Assembly: GCF_019703515.2 (NCBI RefSeq)
Contig: NC_059351.1
Coordinates: 20,475,001 to 20,539,000, forward strand
Direction of reading: 5' to 3'
From: Myxocyprinus asiaticus
Taxonomy: Eukaryota; Chordata; Actinopteri; Cypriniformes; Catostomidae
DNA length: 64,000 nucleotides
Part shown: positions 50,471-63,179 of the stretch, piece after piece
Numbering within the stretch: the stretch's first letter is position 1
Layout of the letters: each line of letters opens with the position of its first letter
Notes under the pieces: generated by a model
What the model was told of the DNA's origin: nothing
Databases searched by the model: none
The model's input: only the letters and a program-made list of their open reading frames with translations
Made by a program: the position numbers and the translations under genes

Positions 50471-52227
50471 GTAATGGGACAGAGGGCAATTTGGTTTGCT
50501 CACTGTATGATATGATGCAACGCTCACTATAGGGAAGCGGCTGCGCATAATGTGTGTGCTTTGAAGAGGAAAAAGGGACTCTTTATTGAGAATGTGTGAG
50601 CATCTCATGCATTTGCAACGTATTCTGTATTCTTTTTTGCACTTATTGCATTTTGTATTGCATTTATTTGAGCGCAAGCACAGAAACAACATTTTGAACA
50701 ATATTGTGAACAACAATATTCCTTTCCCGACATACAGTAGTGGGGAGATGAGGAACAATGTTTTGTGTCTCCAGTCTAGCCTTTTTTGGAGCAGACCCGG
50801 AGGGAACCGTGGACTCATAGCCAATATTAGAATTATTGTAGAGAGGTTTCAACTAGGTCGTGTATGAAGGCACTCCCATATGCGTAACTACGCAATGTCA
50901 AGTGTACTGAGTCGTAAGGGAACTGACCCGTTATAGAAAATGAATGGGATATATTATAAAATGGCACATTTATTTTATTTGTCAAATAAAATAAAACTAA
51001 TTCTGACACAAAACAGAAAACATGTCAAATCATAGTCAGAATCACACCACTGTGAGAAAGTTTACTTTTACGCGGGGGAGCAGCACCTTCTAAATCTTAT
51101 GTTTTATTAATGCAACTTCTATAATTTCTATTATTGTAATTATAAAAAAAACATTTAAAAAATACACTAAAACAATGCTATTTTTTAAAGATGATTTCTA
51201 AATAGAATATAAATATATACATAAATGCATAAACAGAAATTTGTTTCAAATTGAAATTCATAGAGCACTGAAGCCCTCTAGTGGCCATAATCATGAAATG
51301 CCATTATATGTGTGTTTTTGCTCATCAGAAAGATTCAGTGCATGTTATTGTGATGTTTTAACTTTTTGCATGTACGGAAAAATTGATTTAATATTAAAGT
51401 GAAAGTAAAAAAGAATGTGCTTATTTTATATTAAATTATATTTATAATGGCCAAATTGCAGCAACCAGACTGTCATCTTTATGAAATTGTGCTTCTGAAA
51501 TTTATATGAAATTGTATTTCACAGGATTAACAATACATTATACTGGCACATTCCAATCTGAATGCAAAGTGTGAAATCTTAGTGAAACATTTGGGAAACA
51601 AATGTTTTCAAGTGTGAAACATTTGAAAGAAAGTTATTGACCTTTTTATTTATTGAAATAGAAGCTTGTAAAATATGAGGGATGAAGACTTGCTCAAAAC
51701 TCCTGTTGTTGCTGGCGTTTCTTCTGTATGTGACTGTGAATGTGTTGCACTTTGTGTGAGGATATTTAGCTATATCGAGGAGGTGTAGAAACACTTCAGA
51801 AACCTATTAGAAGTTTTATTTACTACAACAGAGGCAAATTGACATGAGCAAATGTCAGCCAATCGGTGCTGACTGACATACAAAGTAACACAAAACCAGT
51901 ACTCATTGCAATTTATAGTAATTTACAGTAAAATATAAGAGGGTAATAAATAGAAAGTTAAAATAAATGGACAGTGAAAGTATAAAAACATTAAAAGAAG
52001 ATGGTAACATTTGAAACCATTAAGTAATAACATTTTGGAAAAATTGTACTGAAATTTCTTTATACAGTGTGAATAATGTTTATTATGGTTTATGCAAAAG
52101 GAGATTGTATTAAAGAGTTAGAGTACAAAAATGCAGAAGGTGGGTTCACATTGGTCTGATGTGTCACTGTGATCAGCAAGTCTGTGGATCCAAGGGCTCT
52201 AAGAGACATATTTTGGCAGCATATCAA
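50471..52227. other. No gene recognised
   Basis: 50471-50900 may be the decayed 5' part of the DIRS element, but only short frames without motifs are present. 50900-52227 is AT-rich and without recognisable coding or repeat structure. Confidence 0.45.
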
Positions 52228-52446
52228 TTATAAATCCTTGGGGAAAGTACATGACTTAAAATAGGCTATATACTCAAAATAACTGGAAGCCAAAGCAATA
52301 ACATCATACAGAACTGGTGTATGCTCTTTTTCCTGTTTTATCCTAACTGTAATACACATAAAAGCAAGGCCTAAAGCCTCTGACACCTTGTCAGATGGTG
52401 TTGCAGGTTGTGGTCCTAGACCTGCTGGTGTTGTGCTGATCAGGGT
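52228..52446 (-). pseudogene. Orphan terminal exon, unknown protein
   Basis: The minus-strand exon starts after a ttttttcag acceptor and runs 72 codons to TAA (52228-52230). It encodes STTPAGLGPQPATPSDKVSE, then ALGLAFMCITVRIKQEKEH and PVLYDVIALASSYFEYIAYF. VRIKQE fits a SUMO-attachment consensus (psi-K-x-E). It could follow in phase after the donor of the integrase-like exon at 54256, because both are phase 0. I do not recognise this text as the usual C-terminus of such proteins, so it may belong to another lost gene or element. Listed as a pseudogene because no complete gene is present. Confidence 0.35.
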
Positions 52447-52769
52447 CTGAAAAAAATAATAATAATAATGTCAAGATTGAAGAAGTAAAGGGCATAGCAT
52501 TAATGAAGATCCCCTAATATGATAATGTTTTAAACACTGAGAAGTAATAGCTTTTCAAAGACAGTAATATAACACTGCATATTTTATTAAAAAGATTTCA
52601 GCCTATTCACAGAATGCACAATTTATTGGCAGCTGCCACAAACAGAGGCAGGTCAGTGGCAGCATTGTCCTTTGTCAGTGGCTGACAGTCATCACAATAA
52701 GGCTCAAACCATGGGCAGAATATTAACTGATGTCCAGAAGCACAAGTACATCGGGCTCAGCTTTTATAG

Positions 52770-52866
<97 letters not shown>

Positions 52867-53539
52867 TTTTTCTTCTTTTTCCTTTTTCCCAAGAAAATGT
52901 GAGTATCAGAGATACTTCCTGCATTCTGGTGAATTTTGAATGCATTTGAATCATAATGTAACCTATGAACAGCAAATAAAATTTTAGGACAAATATTCTT
53001 GGAAAAAAAGTAGCTCTACTTGAATTGGTTGTGGTAATGAAGATGTTTGTAATATTTTGTACATGCATGTAGGAACTTCATCCTGTAAATAATAGCAATA
53101 AAAGCTTCTTATAAAACAATACTAAGTATGCCAATAGAAAAAGGCCTTTTTAATATGATCATATTGTATTATAGGTATGATACAATCAAAATACTACTCT
53201 TAGGCCTAATATTTTTTATCATAATTGCTTGACAGTCCCCTACAGTGAGTTCTTAAAATTAACGTATCACAGATGTTATTCTCTCATCACTGGGAATACT
53301 GCATTGATAATCTATTGAAATGAATTGATCCAGTTGAATAAAATCTGCTTCAAAGCAAACAAAGTCTTAATAGGCTATTGAGTAACAAAATGTAGCTAAA
53401 CAAACATCCTTTCTGTCTTACCACCTGCTCATTTTGAAAAAAATTTAACCATTCATAAAATCAGTAGGGTAGTTATGAATCAGTTATGGACATGAATTGG
53501 TGACATGAGGTGAACGACCCTTTAAATAGTCCAAGAGAA
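52447..53539. other. AT-rich DNA with (AT)n and poly-T tract
   Basis: An (AT)n tract runs 52775-52849, directly followed by a T-run to 52871. On the minus strand, around 52735-52625, a Cys-containing frame (FCPWFEPYCDDCQPL, LPLFVAAANK) may be another orphan exon, but its borders are unclear. Nothing else recognised. Confidence 0.5.
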
Positions 53540-53876
53540 GATGCCTTGTAAATTCACTGGCATAATTCACAAATAGCAGCATCTGCCTCATAAATTCAGT
53601 GGCATCATTCATAAACAGTGGCATCTGCCTCGTAAATTCAGTGGCATCAATAATAAACAGCGGCATCTGCCTCGTAAATTCACTGGCATCATACATAAAC
53701 AGTGGCATCTGCCTCGTAAATTCACTGGCATCATTAATAAACAGTGGTAGATGCTGTGTAATTTCAGTGGCATCATACATAAACAGCGGCATCTGCCTCG
53801 TAAATTTACCGTCATCATTCATAAATAGCAGCAGATGGCGTGTAAATTCAGTGGCGTCATACATAAACAGCGGCAG
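53540..53876. repeat. Minisatellite, 42-bp unit, about 8 copies
   Basis: Units of about 42 bp contain gtggcatcat, cataaacag and ggcatctgcctcgtaaattc, with a few differences between copies. As 42 is divisible by three, open frames persist on both strands (for example INSGICLVNS repeated on +). There is no other sign that they are translated. It lies about 380 bp downstream of the integrase-like exon. Confidence 0.9.
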
Positions 53877-54255
53877 ATAAAAAGATTATTTAGATCTTAA
53901 TACTTTAAAATTCAAAAGCTTTCTGCAACCGCAGTTTTCAGAAAACAAATCAGATTAATGTAGCATTTCAGCAACACTGGAAATGAACAGCGACATTAGG
54001 GCGTTTTCACACCTGGCTCATTTGGAGCAGTTGTTTAAGAACCTGTTTCTCCCTTAGTTTGGTTTCTTTAGGTTACATAAAAACACAAAAAACAAAATGA
54101 ATGAGTTATATCAAAAGTTCTCCAAAAATAAAGTGATTTACATTACTCATATTTTAGTCTTGTTATTTGTGCCAGATTACATTACAGAAGAAGCCTGATC
54201 TGTAGGACAGACTGTAATGAATAGAAGTATAAAACAACTAATGCTAAAGACTTAC
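53877..54255. other. No feature recognised (probable intron of the integrase-like gene)
   Basis: AT-rich sequence with no exon or repeat that I can support. It begins right after the minisatellite and ends at the gtaagt donor of the integrase-like exon on the minus strand. Confidence 0.5.
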
Positions 54256-55071
54256 CTGTATTAAGTTTTGAAAACAGAATTGGATCAAACTTTTGTCCAG
54301 GAATGTGTCAGTATAATGGCCATCCTCTTTTAGATTATCAAATAAATTCATCCAAAATTGGATGCACTGACTTCTAAGCGTAAACCACCATCTCTCAATT
54401 CGTTGATTTCCGGTGCTGGGCCCAAAGATGACACAAGCCGAGTAGGGATGCATTCCATGCAGAAATTTCTGCATCTCTGCGACATGAACGTTCTCTATTC
54501 AGAGATCCAATCTCACCCTTTCAGGGCAACCCTCCGCCTCTATGACAGCTGCCATAAAATACCCACCAATAATCCGAGGATCACTGTTTGTTCTGTAAGA
54601 TTCGAGCCACATTATTTTTCTAGAAAACCCGTCTATACATCCACTTATGCCAATGCCGTATTGCTTTAATTTATCATATCCATCAATATGCCATACGTAA
54701 TTAGGTCCAAGGCTGAAATACACTCGACGGCGAAGTCGATTCCTAGACCTCAGATCAACTCCATTGCCATCTAATAGCAGTAAAATCACATGCACGGTCT
54801 CTCTGTCGGTGATAATTCCACTGAGCCAGCATTTCTGATGCATCCACCTGTAACCGTGCAACTGCCCTGATGTTTGCAGTTGTTGCTCAATGAAAGATGC
54901 CACTTCAGCTTCATCAGTCTTGTTCTTTCTCCTCCAAAGCTGGGGCTTGCTCAAAAGTCGCTCAAGTGTGCGATTGCTAATATTTACTCCATGTTGATCT
55001 TGCAATAGACTTAGTATTTCACGATTAGTTAGGCAGTATCTGAAATATTCCTTTATGTGTCTGAAATCCAT
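54256..55071 (-). pseudogene. Integrase-core (rve-like) gene with one nonsense codon
   Basis: A 272-codon exon on the minus strand. It starts MDFRHIKEYFRYCLTN and ends at a perfect donor (ATACAG|GTAAGT). Residues about 12-45 look like a helix-turn-helix (NREILSLLQDQHGVNISNRT). The integrase fold holds Asp130 in GPNYVWHIDGYDKL, Asp189 in ERVRLDL and Glu226 in STGNQRIERWW. The D-E spacing is 36 residues by my count. The only defect is a TGA at codon 191 (54499-54501), two codons after the second Asp. Proteins of this kind, single-copy-looking and annotated as integrase core domain proteins, occur in fish, amphioxus and corals. They resemble retroelement or Ginger-type DDE integrases. The downstream exon or exons are not clear; see 52228. 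Confidence 0.7.
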
Positions 55072-55158
55072 GGATCACCACGGAGGCCCACCATTTAAGC
55101 AAGACCACTAAGCATCAATATCATCTACATCAGCAACGCAGATGCTTTACTGCGTACA

Positions 55159-58100
55159 ATAAGTCATATTTACGACAAATTATTATTATTACGAGATACT
55201 AAGTCATTATTATGAGATACAAAGTCATTATTATGAGATACTAAGTCATTATTTATAAGGAAGTAAGTCATTATTATGAGATACTAAGTCATTATGAGAT
55301 AATAAGTCATTATTATGAGAAAGTCATTATTATGAGATACTAAGTGATTATTACGAGATACTAAGACATTATAATGAGATACAAAGTCATTATTATGAGA
55401 TACTAAGTCATTATAATGAGATACTAAGTCATTATAATGAGATACTAAGTCATTATTATGAGATAATAAGTCATTATTATGAGAAAGTAAGTCATTATTA
55501 TGAGATACTAAGTCATTATAATGAGATACTAAGTTATTACGACATACTAAGTCATTATTATAAGTAATTATAATGAGATACTAAGTCATTATTATGAGAT
55601 ACTAAGTCATTATTAAGAGAAACTAACTCATTGTAATGAGAAAGTTTCTCATTATTACGATATACAAAGTCATTATTATGAGAAAGTTTCTCATTGATAT
55701 GAGATACTAAGTCATTATAATGAGATACTAAGTCGTTATTACGAGATAGTAAGTCATTATTATGAGAAAGTTTCTCATTATTATGAAAAAGTTTCTCATT
55801 ATTACAAGATACTATGCCATTATTATGAGATACTAAGTCATTATTATGAGAAAGTTTCTCATTATTACGAGATACAAAGTCATTATTATGAGATACTAAG
55901 TCATTATTAAAAGAAAGTTTCTCATTATTATGAAAAAGTTTCTAATTATTATGAGATAGTAAATCATTATTAAAAGAAATGTTCTCATTATTATGAAAAA
56001 GTTTCTAATTATTATGAGATACTAAGTCATTATTATGAGATACTAAGTCATTATTATAAGATACTAAGTCATTATTATGAGAACGTTTCTCATTATTACG
56101 AGATACTAAGTCATTATTATGAGAAAGTTTCTCATTATTATGAGAAAGTAAGTCATTATTATGAGATACTAAGTCATTACTATGAGAACGTTTCTCATTA
56201 TTACGAGATACTGAGTTATTTTTATGAGATACAAAGTCATTATTATGAGATACTAAGTCATTACGAGATACTAAGTCATTGTTATGAGAAAGATTCTCAT
56301 TATTACGAGATAATAAGTCGTTATTACGAGATACTAAGTCATTATTACGAGATAATAAGTTGTTATTACGAGATACTAAGACAATATTATGAGAAAATTT
56401 CTCATTATTATGAGATACTAACTCATTATTATTAGAAAGTTTCTCATTATTATGAAAAAGTTTCTCATTATTACAAGATACTATGTCATTATTATGAGAT
56501 ACTAAGTCATTATTACGAGATACTACGTCATTATTATAAGTCATTAATACGAGAAACTAAGTCATTACTATGAGAACGTTTCTCATTATTACGAGATACA
56601 AAGTCATTATTACGAGATACAAAGTCATTATTATGAGAAACTAAGTCATTTTTACGAGAAAGTTTCTCATTATTACGTGATACTAAGTCATTATTACGAG
56701 ATACTGAGTCATTATTATAAGTCATTAATACGAGAAACTATGTCATTACTATGAGAAAGTTTCTCATTATTTCGAGATACTAAGTCATTATTACGAGATA
56801 CAAAGTCATTATTATGAGATACTAAGTAATTATTATGAGAACGTTTCTCATTATTACGAGATACTAAGTCAATATTATGAGATACTAAGTCATTATTACG
56901 AGATACTAAGTCGTTATTACGAGATACTAAGTCATTATTACGAGATAATAAGTCGTTATTACGAGATACTAAGACATTATTATGAGAAAATTTCTCATTA
57001 TTATGAGATACTAAGTCATTTTTATGAGAAACAAAGTCATTATTATGAGAAAGTTTCTCATTATTATGAAAAAGTTTCTCATTATTACAAGATACTATGT
57101 CATTATTATGAGATACTAAGTCATTATTATTAGAAAGTTTCTCATTATTACGAGATACTAATTCATTATTATGAGATACTAAGTCATTATTATTAGAAAG
57201 TTTCTCATTATTACGAGATACTAATTCATTATTATGACATAAGTCATTATTATGAGATACTAAGTCATTATTATGAGATACTAAGTCATTATTATGAGAA
57301 AGTTTCTCATTATTATGAAAAAGTTTCTAATTATTATGAGATACTAAGTCATTACTATGAGAACGTTTCTCGTTATTACGAGATACTAAGTCATTATTAT
57401 GAGATACTAAGTCATTATTACAAGATACTATGTCATTATTATGAGAAAGTTTCTCATTATTACGAGATACTAATCATTATTACGAGATACTAAGTCATTA
57501 TTATGAGATACTAAGTCATTATTATGAGAACGTTTCTCATTATTATGAGATACTAAGTCATTATTACGAGATACTAAGTCTTTATTATGAGAACGTTTCT
57601 CATTATTACGAGATACTAATCATTATTACGAGAAACTAAGACATTATTATGAGAACGTTTCTCATTATTATGAGATAATAAGTCATTATTATGAGATACT
57701 AAGTCTTTATTATGAGAACGTTTCTCATTATTACGAGATACTAATCATTATTATGAGATACTAAGTCATTATTATGAGAACGTTTCTCATTATTATGAGA
57801 TAAGTCATTATTACAAGATACTATGTCATTATGAGAAAGTTTCTCATTATTACGAGATAATATGTCATTATTATGTTACTAAGTCATTATAATGAGAAAA
57901 TTTCTCATTATTATGAGACACTAAGTCATTATTATGAGATACTAAGTCATTATTATGAGAAAGTTTCTCATTATTACGAGATACTAAGTCATTAATACGA
58001 GATACTATGTCATTATTATGAGAAAGTATCTCATTATTACGAGATACTATGTCATTATTATGTTACTAAGTCATTATTATGAGAAAGTTTCTAATTATTA

Positions 58101-60137
58101 TGAGATACTAAGTCATTATTATGAGATACTAAGTCATTATTACAAGATACTATGTCATTATTATGAGAAAGTTTCTCATTATTACGAGATACTAATCATT
58201 ATTACGAGATACTAAGTCATTATTATGAGATACTAAGTCATTATTATGAGAACGTTTCTCATTATTACGAGATACTAAGTCATTATTATGAGATACTAAG
58301 TCTTTATTATGAGAACGTTTCTCATTATTATGAGATAAGTCATTATTACAAGATACTATGTCATTATGAGAAAGTTTCTCATTGTTACGAGATAATATGT
58401 CATTATTATGTTACTAAGTCATTATTATGAGAAAGTTTCTCATTATTATGAGACACTAAGTCATTATTATGAGATACCAAATCATTATTATGAGAAAGTT
58501 TCTCATTATTATGAGATACTAAGTCATTATTATGAGAACGTTTCTCATTATTACGAGATACTAAGTCATTATTATGAGATACTAAGTCATTATTATGAGA
58601 ACGTTTCTCATTATTATGAGATACTAAGTCATTATTACGAGATACTAAGTCATTATTATGAGATACTATGTCATTATTATGAGAAAGTTTCTCATTATTA
58701 TGAGATACTATGTCATTATTATGAGATACTAAGTCATTATTATGAGATACTATGTCATTATTATGAGATACTAAGTCATTATTATGAGATACTATGTCAT
58801 TATTATGTTACTAAGTCATTATTATGAGAACGTTTCTCATTATTATGAGATACTAAGTCATTATTACGAGATACTAAGTCATTATTATGAGATACTATGT
58901 CATTATTATGAGAAAGTTTCTCATTATTATGAGATACTATGTCATTATTATGAGATACTAAGTCATTATTATGAGATACTATGTCATTATTATGAGATAC
59001 TAAGTCATTATTATGAGATACTATGTCATTATTATGTTACTAAGTCATTATTATGAGAACGTTTCTCATTATTATGAGATAATAAGTCATTATTATGAGA
59101 TACTAAGTCTTTATTATGAGAACGTTTCTCATTATTACGAGATACTAATCATTATTATGAGATACTAAGTCATTATTATGAGAACGTTTCTCATTATTAT
59201 GAGATAAGTCATTATTACAAGATACTATGTCATTATGAGAAAGTTTCTCATTATTACGAGATAATATGTCATTATTATGTTACTAAGTCATTATTATGAG
59301 AAAGTTTCTCATTATTATGAGACACTAAGTCATTATTATGAGATACCAAATCATTATTATGAGAAAGTTTCTCATTATTATGAGATACTAAGTCATTATT
59401 ATGAGAACGTTTCTCATTATTACGAGATACTAAGTCATTATTATGAGATACTAAGTCATTATTATGAGAACGTTTCTCATTATTATGAGATACTAAGTCA
59501 TTATTACGAGATACTAAGTCATTATTATGAGATACTATGTCATTATTATGAGAAAGTTTCTCATTATTATGAGATACTATGTCATTATTATGAGATACTA
59601 AGTCATTATTATGAGATACTATGTCATTATTATGAGATACTAAGTCATTATTATGAGATACTATGTCATTATTATGTTACTAAGTCATTATAATGAGAAA
59701 ATTTCTCATTATTATGAGACACTAAGTCATTATTATGAGATACTAAGTCATTATTATGAGAAAGTTTCTCATTATTACGAGATACTAAGTCATTAATACG
59801 AGATACTATGTCATTATTATGAGAAAGTTTCTCATTATTACGAGATACTATGTCATTATTATGTTACTAAGTCATTATTATGAGAAAGTTTCTCATTATT
59901 ATGAGATACTAAGTCATTATTATGAGATACTAAGTCATTATTACAAGATACTATGTCATTATTATGAGAAAGTTTCTCATTATTACGAGATACTAATCAT
60001 TATTATGAGATACTAAGTCATAATTATGAGGTACTAAGTCATTATTACAAGATACTATGTCATTATTATGAGAAAGTTTCTCATTAATTTGAGATACTAT
60101 CTCATAATAATGGCTTAATATCTCATTATATTGACTT
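55159..60137. repeat. Large minisatellite, 21-bp units, about 235 copies
   Basis: Almost 5 kb of tandem 21-mers of two interleaved kinds: gatactaagtcattattatga and gaaagtttctcattattatga. Variants carry tacgaga, tatgtcat or aacgtttctc. The second kind contains an 8-bp-armed hairpin (ATGAGAAA-G-TTTCTCAT). Higher-order copies are visible. The segment starting near 58402 recurs at 59271 (offset 869), and that starting at 57871 recurs at 59672 (offset 1801). Because the unit is a multiple of three, long HYYEILS-type frames open on + and NNDLVSR-type frames on -. I treat both as non-coding. Confidence 0.95.
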
Positions 60138-60339
60138 ACAAAATATATTTTTTTATTTAACTGTGGCGGAAACTGGCTTCCATAGTAAGTCCTTCCCCCA
60201 TTCATGTCCATTTTTTAAGAAGCTGTCTAGAATTGTCTGGCAGAGCTGTTAGTGTTTCAAGAGAAGCTGCTATCACATTTTGTCTACACTGCAAATGACC
60301 AATATGTTCATTATAACTCAGTGCATTCAGAAGAAAGTT

Positions 60340-61110
60340 ACCAAAAAGTACCTTGGTATATCAAGTTTGGTTTTTTACAAGTACCATGGCAATACCATGT
60401 TTTTAGACATATATTATGGTAATACAATGTTTTTAGACATGTACCATGGTATTCTTTGGAGTACCTTGGAGTACCATGTAAATACCAAGGTCTAAAGACA
60501 CCTTACAATAGTACTTTGTTGATGCTATGTTAAAACCCAGTGTTTGGTAAGTTACTCTAAAAAAGTAATTAATTGCTAACTACTTTGTCCGAAAAGTAAT
60601 TTAATTATTTATTACTGATTACTTTCTAAAACCCTTATCAACCTTGACCAAATGAAAAATACAAGGATAGACATGAAATTGTTCTTTTAATTCTTTCAAA
60701 TAAATCATATAAAATCAAATAAATTATTCATGAACTGGCCAAAGTATTTAAAGGGGCTGCATTAAATTAGAAAACATACATTTTACCATTAGATGTTACA
60801 TTTCCATTTTAAATTCACTATTGTTTTATATAGAATTGTTCTATAATCTATACAGTATTTAACACAATTACATTAGAAGTAACTGTAATTAAATTACTGA
60901 AAAATTAAGAGTAATCCCTAACTTTACTTTTTCCAATGAAAAAGTAATTTAATTACAGTAATTAATTACTTAGTAATGCATTACACCCAACACTGGTAAT
61001 ACCATGGTACTTTGATATATTTACATAGTAGCCTGCTCCAAGATACTCCAGGAATACTATGGTACTATCATGCTACATGTCCTAAAAACGTTGTACTACC
61101 ATGGTACTTT
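60340..61110. repeat. Degenerate taccatggta palindromic repeat tract
   Basis: Irregularly spaced copies of accatggta, taccaagg and tttttagacat-like words occur at 60345-60510 and again at 60996-61110. A MITE interrupts the tract. Similar words occur at 7550-7640 in rcan1 intron 2, so it is a dispersed fish repeat. Confidence 0.6.
60538..60995. mobile_element. hAT-like MITE with CAGTGTT ends
   Basis: A 458-bp block starts CAGTGTTTGGTAAGTTACT and ends AATGCATTACACCCAACACTG, an imperfect inverted pair of the common fish hAT type (compare the hAT end at 43801). The flanking 8-mers TTAAAACC and GTAATACC agree at 6 of 8 positions. The interior is AT-rich with no coding sequence. It lies inside the taccatggta repeat tract. 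Confidence 0.7.
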
Positions 61111-62624
61111 TATGTTTATGTAGCGACAGAATTAGTAACCAACAAGATATTTTCAAAGAGCAACTAGCTGATTTAATAAATGAATATCAAATGCGCATTA
61201 TAATATGTCCATGTGTCTTACCCGCATGTTGATCATCTTAATGATTTCCTCTGTTTATTTAATATTTCTCTCTGACGCACTGAACTACGCACTGGGTGGG
61301 CCTTAGTGGTCCTTATATTGTCTCGAATTGGTCAGGCTCGATAGATCTAAGTGATTATTTTTATTTTTATTATTTCAATGTGCATTTAAAATGTCTATTA
61401 ATCTTCCTCAGTGACATTGTTCAGGTGTTAATTAAGCTATTGTCCACATCACCGCTGAAGCAGCAATTGGTCATATGGTTCTTGTTTCTTTTTACAGCAC
61501 TGGTAAGGATGGACCAATCACCGTCGTTTATAATTAAGAGATAGGATATTTAAAAAGTATTTAATAGCGGTTGAGTCGATTAATTTAACATTTTTATCCA
61601 CGAAACAGATCCTTAAATCAATTTTAAGCAAATGTGCTTTTTATTAAGTGTCCTGAGATTTAGCTACGACTCAATGGAGGATATTGACATAAAATTTATA
61701 TTATATACTGTATGTCATAAAATATTACATTACTTTGATATTATATGGCATTATATTATTTGTGTAAGTTTAGATTCTTTTTAAATATTACATAGCAAAA
61801 TTTTGGAAGTTTATTTTTAGCAAAAATGCATGGTGTGTCAGAGTTGCTATAGCCTACTGTAGCTCAGCAAGTGAAACATGAGTTGTTGGTGGTTTTTTCC
61901 AATGATAAAGACACTTAACTTTTACCTATAGATTAATGCTGGAGAACTACCCCTGTAGTAAGTGTACTGTAAGTCACTTTGGATAAACTGTCTGCTAAAT
62001 GAATACTAACTTTCCGTACAAATGCAGAATGTTTGCCATTGGGCCTGCAGAGGGCACTACAACATTATTTTAAATTTTTAATGTTGGGGATTGCAAATAC
62101 AGTATATGGGTAATTCTGTCTTTCTCCTTTTTCATATGGTCTCACTCTTGGACATATAGAAATATACAGTATAGTTTAATATTTACAGTAGTTGTGTGAG
62201 GTTGACTTCAGCCGTTTCGATGGTGAGTGTGATTGCACACCTACACACTCAGCTGGAATCAATGGTCACTTGAGGTCTGAGGACTTTGACATTTATAACA
62301 GGCTCAAGGGACACAGATGTTTTCATTTAGTATGCTTCAAATGATTAATTCCTTTACCAGCCAGACAGAAGTACTGGACTGGAAGATCTGAACGTACTGG
62401 CCTAGTTTGCAAAAGACAGTTTGATGCCACTAATTTGCAGTGCCTTAAGAAAAATTCACCTTACAGTATACTGTGTATACAATATATGTAGTTGGGCAAA
62501 TAAATTCTCCTATAATTCGGGAAAATATATTAGATATATGAAAATGGCCATTTTCATAGTATTTTTAATTATATGAATGTTTTTAAATCAGTGAAAACCA
62601 CTGAACATATATATTATGGTAACA
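61111..62624. other. Intergenic, no gene recognised
   Basis: AT-rich DNA. Short frames, such as a hydrophobic one at 61296-61544, have no recognisable relatives, splice context or motif. Confidence 0.5.
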
Positions 62625-62880
62625 CTTTACAATAAATTTGTATTAAAAATATTTTTACATTAGTTAACAAAATAAACTAATAATGAACAATATTTTCACA
62701 GCATTTATTAATATTTGTTGTTGTTAATTTGAACATACTGTATACTAATACGTTTTAAAAATAAAACATGTATTTGTTAACATTAGTTAATGCATTATAA
62801 TTAAACTAACATGAACTAACCATGAACAATTGTATTTGTATAAATTAACATTAACCAAGATTAATAGATACTGTAAATAT
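62625..62880. repeat. Dispersed fish repeat of the ttaacattagttaatgcatt type
   Basis: The block begins taacactttacaataaattt and continues with recurring gttaacattagttaatgcat and aactaacatgaactaac words. This is one of the most frequent short repeats in otophysan fish genomes, as I remember it. No borders with duplications could be fixed. Confidence 0.55.
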
Positions 62881-63179
62881 CACTGAAATTGTCAGGAACT
62901 TCAACTGCAAATCAGATGAGTTTGATAGGGGTTAAACTTATAGGGTTAAAACCTTCTGGGATAAAATGTTGCAGTCTAATTCTTAACCTGAAAGCAAAAC
63001 AATTTGATGCAAACCTAACACAGCCCAACACTCAGGTAACACCATCCCTACTGTCAAGTACTGTATGTTGATAGAAGCATTACAGTCTGAGGTTTCTTTT
63101 TTTAGCAGGAGGAACCTGAAAGCTTGTTGACATCAATGCATAGAGCCAGACACAGGCAGGTCCCTGAGGAGAACTTGTT

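Noticed and set aside
52672..52939. Open frames of YIYIYI and FFFF residues
   Set aside because: Translation of an (AT)n and poly-T tract.
53599..53880. Repeat protein with 14-residue units
   Set aside because: Open on both strands because the unit is 42 bp; no start context, splice sites or family.
56005..56725. Repeat proteins rich in NNDLVSR on the - strand
   Set aside because: Same minisatellite effect on the opposite strand.
58018..60016. Long HYYEILS-type repeat proteins on the + strand
   Set aside because: A 21-bp unit keeps one frame open by arithmetic. Both strands show such frames and none has a plausible gene context.
55159..60137. CRISPR-like array
   Set aside because: Direct tandem units without unique spacers, in a vertebrate genome; it is a minisatellite.
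61296..61544. 82-codon hydrophobic frame
   Set aside because: No homologue recognised, no splice or promoter context, and AT-rich composition explains the hydrophobic codons.
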